Source: Conyzicola nivalis_A | GTDB lineage: Bacteria; Actinomycetota; Actinomycetes; Actinomycetales; Microbacteriaceae | Direction: 5' to 3' | Assembly (NCBI RefSeq): GCF_040548875.1 | Contig: NZ_JBEPSJ010000005.1 | Location: 186,001-250,000 of the forward strand | Length of the DNA stretch: 64,000 nucleotides | Shown: piece after piece, positions 49,402 through 58,306 of the stretch | Position numbering within the stretch: the first letter of the stretch is position 1 | Layout: each line of letters opens with the position of its first letter | Notes under the pieces: generated by a model | The model's database searches: none | What the model saw: only the letters and a program-made list of their open reading frames with translations | What the model was told of the DNA's origin: nothing | Made by a program: the position numbers and the translations under genes

Positions 49402-50703
49402 CTAGACGGCGACCTCGGGAGCAACTCGCCGAAGGGTAAGCGGGCGGATTGGAGGTTCCGCGGAAAATTGGCCCAGCTTGGCATAGGCGAGTAGCACAAT
49501 CCAAGAGAACAGAGCGGTGGGTGCGCCCCACCCGAAGAGGGACGATTCGGTCAACTCCATGACGACTACTGTGACTGCCGCTCCGGCCAGAGGGTTTGCA
49601 CGCCCGACGTAGAAGATCGATCCGAGAAGGAATAGGAATCCGATTAGGCCCAGCGCCCCGGTTTCGAGCAGGACCGAGAGGAATATGTTGTGTGCTTCCA
49701 AACCCGAAGTTCCATCGATCGTCTGTGTCGTCCTAAACCCGATTCCGGCGACCGGATGTTCGAGCCAATGGTTGAGGACGGTCGCGTACAGGCCCACGCG
49801 ACCTGACGTGAGGTCGCCTTCGCTGACCCGATTGAGCACGCCCGGAACAAGGATGAACAAGCCAGCAGCGCCCACTACCAGCCCTATCGAGACCGAGAGC
49901 AGCGTTCGCCAATAGCGCTGGGTCGTCAAGAAAAGGAGAACTCCGACTCCGACGGCAACCATGGACCCGCGAGATCCGCTGAGGAGGAGCGAGAGCAGCA
50001 GGACTGCCCCCGCAACCCCAATCACAATCCGCGCACGCAGGTCGGCCCTCACGAATAGCGGCACACCGATCGCTAAACCGATGGCGGACAGCATTCCGGC
50101 AAAGTTGGCGTTGTTTGTCGTGCCAGTGAAGCGGTAGAAGTCGCCAATCGCCCAATGAGCGCCGAATGCGGCCCCGGCTACGCCAATCAGTTGGTTGACG
50201 CTAATCAACGCAAAGACTGAAAGAAGATCGCGCTCGATCCGTAGCCGGCCGTTCCACCTCCTGGCGAACGTGAGCAGCACGAATCCCAGCATCAGGATGA
50301 GAATGAGAAACTGAGCCGCTGATGTCGGTAGGTGAATCGAGCCGACGAGACTGATCGAGACGCTGACCACGAAACCCGCGGCGGCCCACACGATCAGTTT
50401 CTGACGCCGTGTGGTCGACCGCCAACCCAGCGGAAAGAGAAGCATCGCCGACGTGACCAATATGGGGCCGAACTGAAGAACGTTCCAGAGTGTGTCGTGC
50501 GCTAGAAAGCCCAGTGGGCTGGACTTCAGAATGGTGATGGCGAAATAGAGAACAAGGCTTGGCAGCCAGACCGCGCTTGAGAATCGCTCCGTAGCGGATT
50601 CCGCGACTTCTGGGTCGAGGCCATGTGCCTTCAAGAAACTTGCCCCCAGTACAGAGAAAAATGAGCAAATATGCTCGTGCTTCACCAGCCAACATCGTAG
50701 CAC
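49402..50703 (-). CDS. O-antigen ligase/polymerase-like membrane protein (Wzy-type)
   Basis: 433 residues with about ten to eleven membrane spans. The long periplasmic-side loop near 290-345 contains EGDLTSGRVGLYATVLNHWLEHPVAGIGFRTTQTIDGTSGLEAHNIFLSVLLETGALGL, matching the Wzy_C/O-antigen ligase motif (GR, then G.G, then AHN..L..L.E.G). It polymerises or ligates undecaprenyl-linked repeat units outside the membrane. Start is a GTG at 50703; a GTG at 50685 is another option. The gene is on the opposite strand to the rest of the locus, convergent with capG and divergent from the flippase. Confidence 0.85.
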   Translation of the reverse strand: MLRCWLVKHEHICSFFSVLGASFLKAHGLDPEVAESATERFSSAVWLPSLVLYFAITILKSSPLGFLAHDTLWNVLQFGPILVTSAMLLFPLGWRSTTRRQKLIVWAAAGFVVSVSISLVGSIHLPTSAAQFLILILMLGFVLLTFARRWNGRLRIERDLLSVFALISVNQLIGVAGAAFGAHWAIGDFYRFTGTTNNANFAGMLSAIGLAIGVPLFVRADLRARIVIGVAGAVLLLSLLLSGSRGSMVAVGVGVLLFLTTQRYWRTLLSVSIGLVVGAAGLFILVPGVLNRVSEGDLTSGRVGLYATVLNHWLEHPVAGIGFRTTQTIDGTSGLEAHNIFLSVLLETGALGLIGFLFLLGSIFYVGRANPLAGAAVTVVVMELTESSLFGWGAPTALFSWIVLLAYAKLGQFSAEPPIRPLTLRRVAPEVAV

Positions 50704-50846
50704 CGCTCATTCCGAGTTCGATGAGGGCGGAGAGCCCCGAGTATCCGCCGACTCTGGCGGCTGGTTCGGGCCGTGAACGCGGATACCAGACTCAAGCCGT
50801 GCGCCGGGCGCATTTCTCGGTCGCAGAGCTTAGGTAGGGTTTAGCC

Positions 50847-52169
50847 GTGTTCAACAACGCCGCGCGTGCAGGTCTGGCTCGACTCAAGTCGAGCTCACTC
50901 GACGTGATAGTAGTCAGAGTCGCGGCCGTTGCGGTCTCCTTCTTGATGGCGCTCGTTCTCTCTCGCTCACTCGGAGTGGCCGACACCGGACTGTTCTTCT
51001 TGGCCTATTCAGTGCTCAACGTTGCGGCCGCATTCGGCCGGTTCGGGACCGACAATCTCGTGCTCAGAATTTCGGCGAATGGACCAACGGGGCTCCTGCG
51101 AGACATTTGGTCTATGGTGCTGATCGTCTTGGTCGCGAGCAGTGTTGCCTTCGTAGTCGTTGGGTTCGTTCTCACGGCGGTGCTCGGCGGAAGCGTCAAC
51201 CTCAAGGAGTTCTCTGGTTTGGGTTGGATCGTCGCTTCGGCGGTCTTCCCCTTGAGTCTCTCTGTGCTCAGCGGGTCGGCGCTGCGAGGAAACGGGAAAA
51301 TTGCTGCAGGGACGTTTGCCGAGCTCGGCACAGTTCCCGCCGTTATCACCCTCGCCCAAGCGGGACTGTGGGCAGCGGGGTTGGCGAACTTGTCGTCGGC
51401 GCTCTGGCTCTTGACCGCGGCCTCGTGGGCGGCCGCGGCGTGGTCGCTTCCGTTGATGATCTCGACGATTCGCAAGCGGGGCGGTTCGGCTGGACTGCCA
51501 ACTGCGCCGCGAACCTCGTTCTGGCGCGTCAACTTCGTCCGCTTGGGCTCGATGATGGGCAGTGCGCTCCTGATCTACGCGATCACGTGGGCTCCGATTC
51601 TTGTTCTCGGCGTGGTCAGCTCCGAGAGCGAGGTTGCGTTCTTCACGGTCGCGCAGCGCGTCGCCGTGATGATCACCTTCGTCACGACCGTTCAGGTGTC
51701 GTTTATGACACCGCAGATTGCCGTCTTGTTCACCCGCGGTGACATTGCGGGCCTGAACAGATACCTGAGAAGAGCGGTTCTGATTTCGAGCGCCTTAGTG
51801 GCCGTGCCAGCGCTTTTTCTTATCGTCTTCCCCGCGTGGACAATTCAGGTTCTGTTCGGCGCGCCGTTCGCGCCCGCGTCTGGCGTTCTCGTGCTTCTTG
51901 TGATTGCATCCATGCTCACAGTCCTGGGCGGGCAGATCGGGTCGCTCATGATACTTTGCGACCTCGAGCGACCCTTATTGGTGCTGAACGTGGTCGCTGG
52001 TCTCCTTTGGATTTCCGTGGGTGGCTGGCTTTCCAGCACATCAGGTGCAGTCGGAGCCGGCATCGCGACGTTGGTCGTGACAGCGCTCACCGTCTTGACT
52101 GGCGCCATAATCCTCCAACGGCGCCAGTCGATTACTAGCTATCTAACGGTGAAGGGCTCGACTCCGTGA
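50847..52169 (+). CDS. Oligosaccharide flippase (Wzx-like, MOP superfamily)
   Basis: 440 residues with about 12-14 membrane spans. The N-terminus SLDVIVVRVAAVAVSFLMALVLSRSLGVADTGLFFLAYSVLNVAAAFGRFGTDNLVLR is the typical Wzx/RfbX opening, and PQIAVLFTRGDIAGLNRYLRRAV near 290 and VLVLLVIASMLTVLGGQIGSLMIL near 350 fit later helices. It moves undecaprenyl-pyrophosphate-linked repeat units across the membrane. GTG start at 50847. Overlaps the following GT4 gene by four bases. Confidence 0.85.
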   Translation: MFNNAARAGLARLKSSSLDVIVVRVAAVAVSFLMALVLSRSLGVADTGLFFLAYSVLNVAAAFGRFGTDNLVLRISANGPTGLLRDIWSMVLIVLVASSVAFVVVGFVLTAVLGGSVNLKEFSGLGWIVASAVFPLSLSVLSGSALRGNGKIAAGTFAELGTVPAVITLAQAGLWAAGLANLSSALWLLTAASWAAAAWSLPLMISTIRKRGGSAGLPTAPRTSFWRVNFVRLGSMMGSALLIYAITWAPILVLGVVSSESEVAFFTVAQRVAVMITFVTTVQVSFMTPQIAVLFTRGDIAGLNRYLRRAVLISSALVAVPALFLIVFPAWTIQVLFGAPFAPASGVLVLLVIASMLTVLGGQIGSLMILCDLERPLLVLNVVAGLLWISVGGWLSSTSGAVGAGIATLVVTALTVLTGAIILQRRQSITSYLTVKGSTP

Positions 52170-53407
52170 ATCATCAGGAATCCGCACGAATGAACGTTCT
52201 AGTTGTCACTGCTGATTATTCAGGACCAAGGAACTCGCCTTGGCTGATGGACGACCTTGTAGACGAGTTTGCACGCGCGGGCCATCACGTGTCGGTTCTT
52301 GCGATCGATACGAAGAATCCTTGGGCTAAGGGGTTTCAGGGCGAGATTTCGCCCGGAGTGAACCTCTTCAGCGCGGGTCCGCAGCGCAAGCGGTCAGGAG
52401 CTGTCGGGAGGTTGGTTAACCATGCGACGACGCTGTGGCGCCTTCATACCGCTGGTTTCAGTTGGGCTTCGAAGCAGGAATTCGACCTCGTCGTCTACAC
52501 GTCGGTTGGGATGTTCACCTGGTACTTCCCCCGTCGACTGCGCGCGAGCGGGGGGACGAAACGATCGGCCATGGTGCTCTGGGACTTTTTTCCTATTCAG
52601 CACATCGAGATCGGGCGAATTGCGCGATGGGTGCCGGCGGGGCTCTTAAAGTACTTGGAACGCAATGCGCTGATTGGCGCCGACGCCATTGTCGTCATGA
52701 CCCCCAGGAACGTCGACTTTTTGCGAAGGTACCACCCAGGGATCAACGCGCGAATATCCATAGCCGCTCCTTGGTCGAACCTCGATCAAGCGGGGTTCGA
52801 CCAGCTCGAGGTCCAGCGCTACCGACGGACCAGCGCGGAGTTCAACCTGCTCTGGGCGGGACAGATGATCGAGGGCCGAGGACTCGAGGTCCTTTTCGCC
52901 GCACTGGTCCAGCTAGAGAGGGAGCATCCCGATCTCGTAACGACGGTCGTGGGCGACGGTCCGAAGCGAGAAGCATTCGAACGATCCGCGGCGGAGTTGG
53001 GGCTCAAGTCGGTGCGCTTTTTAGGCAGACTGCCTCGTAGCGACTACCGCGCGTTGCTCACTGATGCCGATGCCGGCATCGCGATCACGATCCCGAACGT
53101 CACCATCCCCACATTCTCAGCCAAAATTTCCGAATTCTGTGCCTACGGTGTTCCCGTTGTCGTGAGCATCGAGGACTCATCCGATGCCGGCCAAATTGTG
53201 GAAGACGCTGGGGCAGGTTTTTCCAGTTCCGCCGGTGACGTCGGCGCCCTTCAGGACTCCATCTCCCGCTTGGTGAATGCGAAGCGCGATGGGACCCTCC
53301 AGGACATATCTCGTTCCGCGCGGGCCCTGTACACCGAGAAGCTCTCCGTAGAGCACGCAACGAAGGTCATCATCGAAACTGCCTTCGACGGCCGACAGGC
53401 TGTCTGA
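52166..53407 (+). CDS. Glycosyltransferase family 4 protein
   Basis: 413 residues from the GTG overlapping the flippase stop; the ATG at 52190 (MNVLVVTADYSG) is an alternative closer to the usual start. The GT-B fold is shown by NVLVVTADYSGPRNSPWLMDDLVDEFARAGHHVSVL, DLVVYTSVGMFTWYFPRRL, IGADAIVVMTPRNVDFLRRY, FNLLWAGQMIEGRGLEVLFAAL near 228 and ISEFCAYGVPVVVSIED near 325 (nucleotide-sugar site, Glu of the EX7E region). It probably adds a later sugar of the repeat unit. Only this and the fused GT4 domain are present, so the repeat unit made here should be short. Confidence 0.85.
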   Translation: MNHQESARMNVLVVTADYSGPRNSPWLMDDLVDEFARAGHHVSVLAIDTKNPWAKGFQGEISPGVNLFSAGPQRKRSGAVGRLVNHATTLWRLHTAGFSWASKQEFDLVVYTSVGMFTWYFPRRLRASGGTKRSAMVLWDFFPIQHIEIGRIARWVPAGLLKYLERNALIGADAIVVMTPRNVDFLRRYHPGINARISIAAPWSNLDQAGFDQLEVQRYRRTSAEFNLLWAGQMIEGRGLEVLFAALVQLEREHPDLVTTVVGDGPKREAFERSAAELGLKSVRFLGRLPRSDYRALLTDADAGIAITIPNVTIPTFSAKISEFCAYGVPVVVSIEDSSDAGQIVEDAGAGFSSSAGDVGALQDSISRLVNAKRDGTLQDISRSARALYTEKLSVEHATKVIIETAFDGRQAV

Positions 53408-53533
53408 GGCCTCGCCCCCGGACCTGCGGTTGGTGCCAAACGCTGCTGACTACGCCCGACCGGAAAGAAAGGGGCGCGGGGACGTCGGCTTCGTCTCAGG
53501 GATTGAGCAGGACTCGTGTGGTTGAATGGCCGA

Positions 53534-55396
53534 ATGTCTGACCACACTCCGTCCCGACGTCGCAAAACATTTCGGGGACCCCGGAAGCGGTTCTACACCC
53601 GCTGGTGGTTCTGGCTCATCGTAGGCGTCATTCTGGTTCTCGCGGCGCTGGCCGCCTACGCGGCCTGGGTCGGCACCCGCGCGCTGGAAGCCAAAGACGA
53701 GTTGGAGTCCGCTCAAAGTGAGATCACCGAGCTCAAAGCGCAAGCTCTGGCCTTCGACATGGACGGAGCGATGAAGACCTACGATTCGGTTGCTGGTCAC
53801 ACCGCGAAGGCGGCCGAACTCGCAAACGACCCTTTTTGGAAGGCAATCGAGTGGGTTCCCGTAGCGGGTCCGAACTTGCGCGCCGTGCGGGAGCTCGCTG
53901 AGGTGACGGACTCGGTGATCACCGAGGTCGTCGATCCCCTGATGAGTGTCGCTGGACAGCTCGACCCCGCGTCGCTGACTCCGAAAGACGGCGCCCTCGA
54001 TCTCGCACCACTGATCGCGGCCGTTCCGGCAATCGCCGAGGCGAACGAAGGGCTCGCGAGCGTATCTGCCGCGGCGGCAGCCATCGAGACAGAAGGCACG
54101 GTCGACCAGATTGCTGCGGCTCAGACGCAGATCACAGGTCTTCTTGCACAGCTCGAAGAGCCCCTAGCCTTGCTCAACCAAGTGGTCCCGCTCCTTGCCC
54201 CGGCTCTCGGTTCTGAGGCGCCCCGCACCTACGTGATTATGTTCCAGAACCCGGCGGAGGCTCGAGCCCTCGGCGGCACCGCCCTGTCGTTCGCGGTCAT
54301 GAAGATGGATCAGGGACGTATCGAGCTTCAGGAGACCATCCCCGCTGGGCTCCAGAACTTCACAGCATGGGGCGAGTCCGTCGTCGCCCCGCCCGACGGC
54401 GTCGAAGAACTCTACGGTTCGGACTACGGGATTTTCATTGCCAACGTCACGGTGCGCCCCAGTTTTCCTGACACCGCTCGGATCACGCAAGAGATGTGGT
54501 TGCGCGAGTTCGGATATAACGTCGACGGCATCGTGTCGATCGATCCTGTGGCGCTGAGCTATGTGCTCCGAGCCACAGATCCCATCACCCTGTCGACTGG
54601 CGACGTTCTTGGCCCGGACACCCTTGTGCCGCTTCTGCTTAACACTGTGTACCAGCGGTACAACTCAGGGAAGGTTCTCAAAGACAACGCCGCGCAGGAC
54701 CTGGTCTATGGGGAGGCGGTCGCAGCGACGTTCTCGCGGCTCACGTCGGGTCCGCTGGATCCGCAGGCTCTCATCGCCGCGATCATGCAGGGCACCAGCG
54801 AACGCCGCATCCTCATCTACAGCGCGCGCGAAAACGAGACGGCGCAGCTGGCCGCGGCCGGGTTGACCGGAGAGCTGCCGGTCAGCGACGCCACGACCGA
54901 CCGAATCGGTGTCTATTTCCAAGACAACGTCGGGGCGAAGATGAACTTCTATCTTCAGCAGAAAGTCCACCTGCAGCAGGCGACGTGCCGACCAGACGGG
55001 CGACCGAACTACCGCGTCACCGTGGAACTGACCAACGCGATCGATCCCGCAGCCGTCTCCACTCTCTCGCCATCGATCCTCGGCCAGTACAAGGTTCAGA
55101 AGGTGAAAAAGGGCGACCAGCGAATGGTCGTGATGATCTACGCCCCGCCCGGTTCCGAGGTCATCGGCGCCGGACTGAATGGCAAGCCGCAGGGGGTCGA
55201 AGTCAAGCACGACGGCGCGTATCCGGTGCGCTACATGAAGGTCACGATCCCCGCTGGCGGAACGTCCACGGTCTCCTACGATGTCGTGGCGGCCGCACCG
55301 GGCGCGAAGGCCCTGGAAGCCGCGATTACCCCGATGGTGAACCCCACCGTTGTCGATTCGCTGCCCCTTGACTGCGCCACCGTGCCCGTCGGCTAA
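53534..55396 (+). CDS. DUF4012 domain-containing exported protein (copy 1)
   Basis: 620 residues from the ATG at 53534 (MSDHTPSRRRK). A basic head is followed by one membrane span (WWFWLIVGVILVLAALAAYAAWVG, about 23-46), a helical region with coiled-coil character (ALEAKDELESAQSEITELKAQ), then the DUF4012 domain from about 235: APRTYVIMFQNPAEARALGG, VDGIVSIDPVALSYVLRATDPITLSTG and GVYFQDNVGAKMNFYLQQKVHL. DUF4012 proteins are common in actinobacterial polysaccharide loci but lack a known function. Two cysteines near the C-terminus may pair. The next gene starts within its stop (TAATG). Confidence 0.88.
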   Translation: MSDHTPSRRRKTFRGPRKRFYTRWWFWLIVGVILVLAALAAYAAWVGTRALEAKDELESAQSEITELKAQALAFDMDGAMKTYDSVAGHTAKAAELANDPFWKAIEWVPVAGPNLRAVRELAEVTDSVITEVVDPLMSVAGQLDPASLTPKDGALDLAPLIAAVPAIAEANEGLASVSAAAAAIETEGTVDQIAAAQTQITGLLAQLEEPLALLNQVVPLLAPALGSEAPRTYVIMFQNPAEARALGGTALSFAVMKMDQGRIELQETIPAGLQNFTAWGESVVAPPDGVEELYGSDYGIFIANVTVRPSFPDTARITQEMWLREFGYNVDGIVSIDPVALSYVLRATDPITLSTGDVLGPDTLVPLLLNTVYQRYNSGKVLKDNAAQDLVYGEAVAATFSRLTSGPLDPQALIAAIMQGTSERRILIYSARENETAQLAAAGLTGELPVSDATTDRIGVYFQDNVGAKMNFYLQQKVHLQQATCRPDGRPNYRVTVELTNAIDPAAVSTLSPSILGQYKVQKVKKGDQRMVVMIYAPPGSEVIGAGLNGKPQGVEVKHDGAYPVRYMKVTIPAGGTSTVSYDVVAAAPGAKALEAAITPMVNPTVVDSLPLDCATVPVG

Positions 55397-55869
55397 TGAG
55401 AGCTTCCCGTTTTCGTCGCAGACTCGTTTCGGCGGCGCTTGCGATCTACGTCGTCTTCGTACTCCTCATCACGCTCACACCGCAGATGCCGGGCACGGGC
55501 CTGGTCGGCCGCATCGTCGACCGATTCCTGTACGAGCTCGAACTGCGCGGCATAACGAGCATCCAGTTTCTCGATATCGAGTTCTTCGGCAACATCCTGA
55601 TGTTCGTTCCCCTCGGCGTCTTTTCGGCATTGCTTATTCCTCGCAAAGCCTGGTGGACCCTGCTGCTTCTGGGCACGGCCTTCTCCGGCCTGATCGAACT
55701 CTCGCAGGCGGCCTTCCTTCCCAGCCGCTACCCCGAAGTGCGCGATCTCGTGTCGAACACCACCGGGTTCCTCATCGGGGCCGCCGCGTCGGTGACGCTG
55801 CGGCTGATCGTGTCACACCGCGACTCTCTGGTCGAGCTCGACCGGCGCGCGGCCGAGCAGCGGCGCTAG
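55396..55869 (+). CDS. VanZ family protein
   Basis: 157 residues with four hydrophobic segments. VanZ family motifs are FFGNILMFVPLGVFSALL near 55-72, the SGLIELSQAAFLPSR loop near 95-109, and EVRDLVSNTTGFLIGAAASV near 114-133. VanZ-type proteins give low-level resistance to lipoglycopeptides such as teicoplanin by an undefined envelope effect; those in polysaccharide loci may act on lipid-linked intermediates. Directly coupled to the first DUF4012 gene, and 110 bases before the second. Confidence 0.9.
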   Translation: MRASRFRRRLVSAALAIYVVFVLLITLTPQMPGTGLVGRIVDRFLYELELRGITSIQFLDIEFFGNILMFVPLGVFSALLIPRKAWWTLLLLGTAFSGLIELSQAAFLPSRYPEVRDLVSNTTGFLIGAAASVTLRLIVSHRDSLVELDRRAAEQRR

Positions 55870-55979
55870 AACTCCGCGCCGTGAGCGGCGCGCGTCGAAG
55901 TCGCAGGCTCGTGGCATCCGCGATTTCCTAACAAAACAAGACCCAAATCGGGTCCGGTCTGCTGTGCTTGGATGACGAA

Positions 55980-57809
55980 ATGTCCGACAATGACCGGTCG
56001 ACGGAGTTGAAGCGTGCGAGCACGCGCGCGAGAAACCGGTGGGTGGTCTGGGGAATCGTCGGGGTGGTGCTCGTCGTCGCGGCGTTCGGTGCATGGATCG
56101 CGGTTCGCGCGCTGCAGGCGAAGGCCGAACTGGAAGCGGCTCAGGCGCTGATGAGCGAGCTCGAGGCGCAGGGGCTGGCGTTCGACGTATACGGCGCCGA
56201 GGCGACGCTGGAGGAGATCGCCGACCACACGGACAAGGCGATCGAACTGACGAGCGATCCGGTCTGGCGGGTCGGCGAGATCATCCCGGTCGCCGGTGTG
56301 AATCTCGCCGCCTTTCGCGAGCTCGCCGCGCTGACCGGCAGCGTCATCGACCGGGTCGTCTCGCCGCTGCTCGAAGCCGCAGAGGGCATCAACCCGGAGA
56401 CCCTCGCCCCCACCGCGGGGGTGATCGACCTCGGACCGCTCATCGCAGCCGGACCGGCGGTCGCGGAGGCGAGCGAGGGCGCAGCCGACGCGCTCAAGGC
56501 AGTCGAGGCGATCGACACGTCGGGCACCATCGAACAGCTGGCGGCAGCACGCGCCCGAATCGCAGAACTGCTGACCGACATCACGCCGCTGCTGTTGCGG
56601 CTCGACTCCACGGTTCCGTTGTTGCCGGCCATGCTCGGGTCTGATGCTCCGCGCACATACGTGGTCATGTTTCAGAACCCGGCAGAGTCGCGGGCACTGG
56701 GCGGCGCCGCGCTCTCATTCGCCGTGTTGAAGGTCGACGGCGGAAAGATCGACCTCGAGTCGACGGCCGCCGCGGCAGTGGACTTCGGAAAGTACGACGA
56801 GCCGGTGGTGGCGATGCCAGACGGCGCACGAGAGGTGCACGGGGGCAGCTACGGCACCTCGATCGCCGACACGACGCTTCGGCCAAGCTTCGCGGCCGCG
56901 AGCGAGATCACCCGGGAGATCTGGTTTCGCCACTTCGGCTACTGGATCGACGGCGTGGTCTCCATCGACCCGGTGGCGCTGTCGTACGTCGTGGGGGCTA
57001 CCGAGCCGATCACCCTGTCGACCGGTGACGTGCTCACCCGCGAGAGTCTCGTGCCGCTCCTGCTCAACGAGGTCTACCAGCGCTACAGCTCGGCCGACCT
57101 GGTGGCGAACAACGTCGCGCAGGACGCGGTCTACGGAGAGGCCGTCAGCGCGATGTTCACCCGGCTCACGTCGGATCTGATCGACCCGGGAGCGCTCCTC
57201 GAGGCGCTGAAACTGGGCTGGCAGGAGCACCGCCTGCTCTACTGGAGCGCTCACCCCGACGAGCAGGCGCAACTAGCCGAGTTCGGCCTGCACGGCGAGT
57301 TTCCGGTCAGCGACGCCTCGACCGACCGTGTGGGCGTCTACTTCCAGGACCACGTCGGCGCGAAGCTCAACTTCTATCTGAAGCAGACAGTCCACCTGGC
57401 GAAGAACAACTGTCGGGCCGACGGACGCGAGAGCTACCGCGTCACCGTCGACCTCCAGAACGGCATCGACCCGGTGGCCGCGAGCACGCTGGCGCCCGCG
57501 ATCGTCGGCAACTCCGTCATGGAGGGCGTCCGCATCGGCTTCCAGCGGATGATCGTCATGCTGTACGCTCCCCCGGGTTCGACGATCGTCGCGCGCGCGG
57601 TCGACGGGACGGCCATAGGGATGGATGCTCTGCACGACACGACCTACCCGGTCAGCAGAATCGTCGTCACCATCCCGCCGGGCGGTGTCACCACGGCCAG
57701 TTTCGACATCGTGGCCGCTTCGCCCGGATCCCGGGCTCTCGAAGCGCTCGTCACTCCGATGGTGAACCCGACGACCGTGCTCGACGAGGCGCTCGAGTGT
57801 GGCGGCTAA
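55980..57809 (+). CDS. DUF4012 domain-containing exported protein (copy 2)
   Basis: 609 residues from the ATG at 55980 (MSDNDRSTELKRASTRARN). It has the same plan as the copy at 53534: basic head, one span (WGIVGVVLVVAAFGAWIAVRAL), helical region, DUF4012 domain with APRTYVVMFQNPAESRALGG, VSIDPVALSYVVGATEPITLSTG and GVYFQDHVGAKLNFYLKQTVHL. By eye, about half of positions agree over the full length, so the two arose by duplication around the VanZ gene. GC is higher here than in copy 1. The next gene starts 11 bases after its stop. Confidence 0.88.
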   Translation: MSDNDRSTELKRASTRARNRWVVWGIVGVVLVVAAFGAWIAVRALQAKAELEAAQALMSELEAQGLAFDVYGAEATLEEIADHTDKAIELTSDPVWRVGEIIPVAGVNLAAFRELAALTGSVIDRVVSPLLEAAEGINPETLAPTAGVIDLGPLIAAGPAVAEASEGAADALKAVEAIDTSGTIEQLAAARARIAELLTDITPLLLRLDSTVPLLPAMLGSDAPRTYVVMFQNPAESRALGGAALSFAVLKVDGGKIDLESTAAAAVDFGKYDEPVVAMPDGAREVHGGSYGTSIADTTLRPSFAAASEITREIWFRHFGYWIDGVVSIDPVALSYVVGATEPITLSTGDVLTRESLVPLLLNEVYQRYSSADLVANNVAQDAVYGEAVSAMFTRLTSDLIDPGALLEALKLGWQEHRLLYWSAHPDEQAQLAEFGLHGEFPVSDASTDRVGVYFQDHVGAKLNFYLKQTVHLAKNNCRADGRESYRVTVDLQNGIDPVAASTLAPAIVGNSVMEGVRIGFQRMIVMLYAPPGSTIVARAVDGTAIGMDALHDTTYPVSRIVVTIPPGGVTTASFDIVAASPGSRALEALVTPMVNPTTVLDEALECGG

Positions 57810-57819
57810 CGGCACACCT

Positions 57820-58278
57820 ATGCTTGACCGCGTGAGTATCCGTGCGCTTCTCGCCCGCGAGCAGGTGCGGTTTCTGCTCGTCGGCGGCGTCAACACCCTG
57901 GTGGGCTACGGGTTCTACGCCCTCTTCCTGCTCTTCGCCGGCTACCTGGTCAGCCTCTACCTGTCGTATGCCGTCGCCATCAGCATCGCGTTTGTGCTGC
58001 ACCGCCGTTTCACCTTCCGTGTGACCGGAAACGTCGTCGTCGACTTCGCGCGATTCGTGGGTGTCTACGTGATCTCGCTCGCGGTCAACACCGCGGTGCT
58101 CCCCCTGCTGGTGGAGGTCGCCGGTCTGCATCCCCTCGCCGCGCAGGCGATCGCGCTGGTGATCACCACGCTGATCAGCTACGTCGGACACAAGTGGTTC
58201 TCGTTCCGGCGATCGGCCTCTCCTCCCCAGCCGTCGTCGTCGGCGAGTCATCCTCAAGTCGAGTCGCAGAGACCATAA
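57820..58278 (+). CDS. GtrA family membrane protein
   Basis: 152 residues from the ATG at 57820 (MLDRVSIRALLAREQVRFLLVGG); a GTG at 57832 is also possible. Four spans, with the GtrA signature LVGGVNTLVGYGFYALFLLF near 20-40 and SYAVAISIAFVLHRRFTFR near 58-76, and ending LVITTLISYVGHKWFSFRRS. GtrA-like proteins flip or hold undecaprenyl-phosphate-linked sugars in glycosylation of cell-wall polymers. The Ser/Pro tail is variable. Last gene of the polysaccharide region. Confidence 0.9.
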   Translation: MLDRVSIRALLAREQVRFLLVGGVNTLVGYGFYALFLLFAGYLVSLYLSYAVAISIAFVLHRRFTFRVTGNVVVDFARFVGVYVISLAVNTAVLPLLVEVAGLHPLAAQAIALVITTLISYVGHKWFSFRRSASPPQPSSSASHPQVESQRP

Positions 58279-58306
58279 ATACGTTCTAACTTGGCACGAT
58301 GGATGC

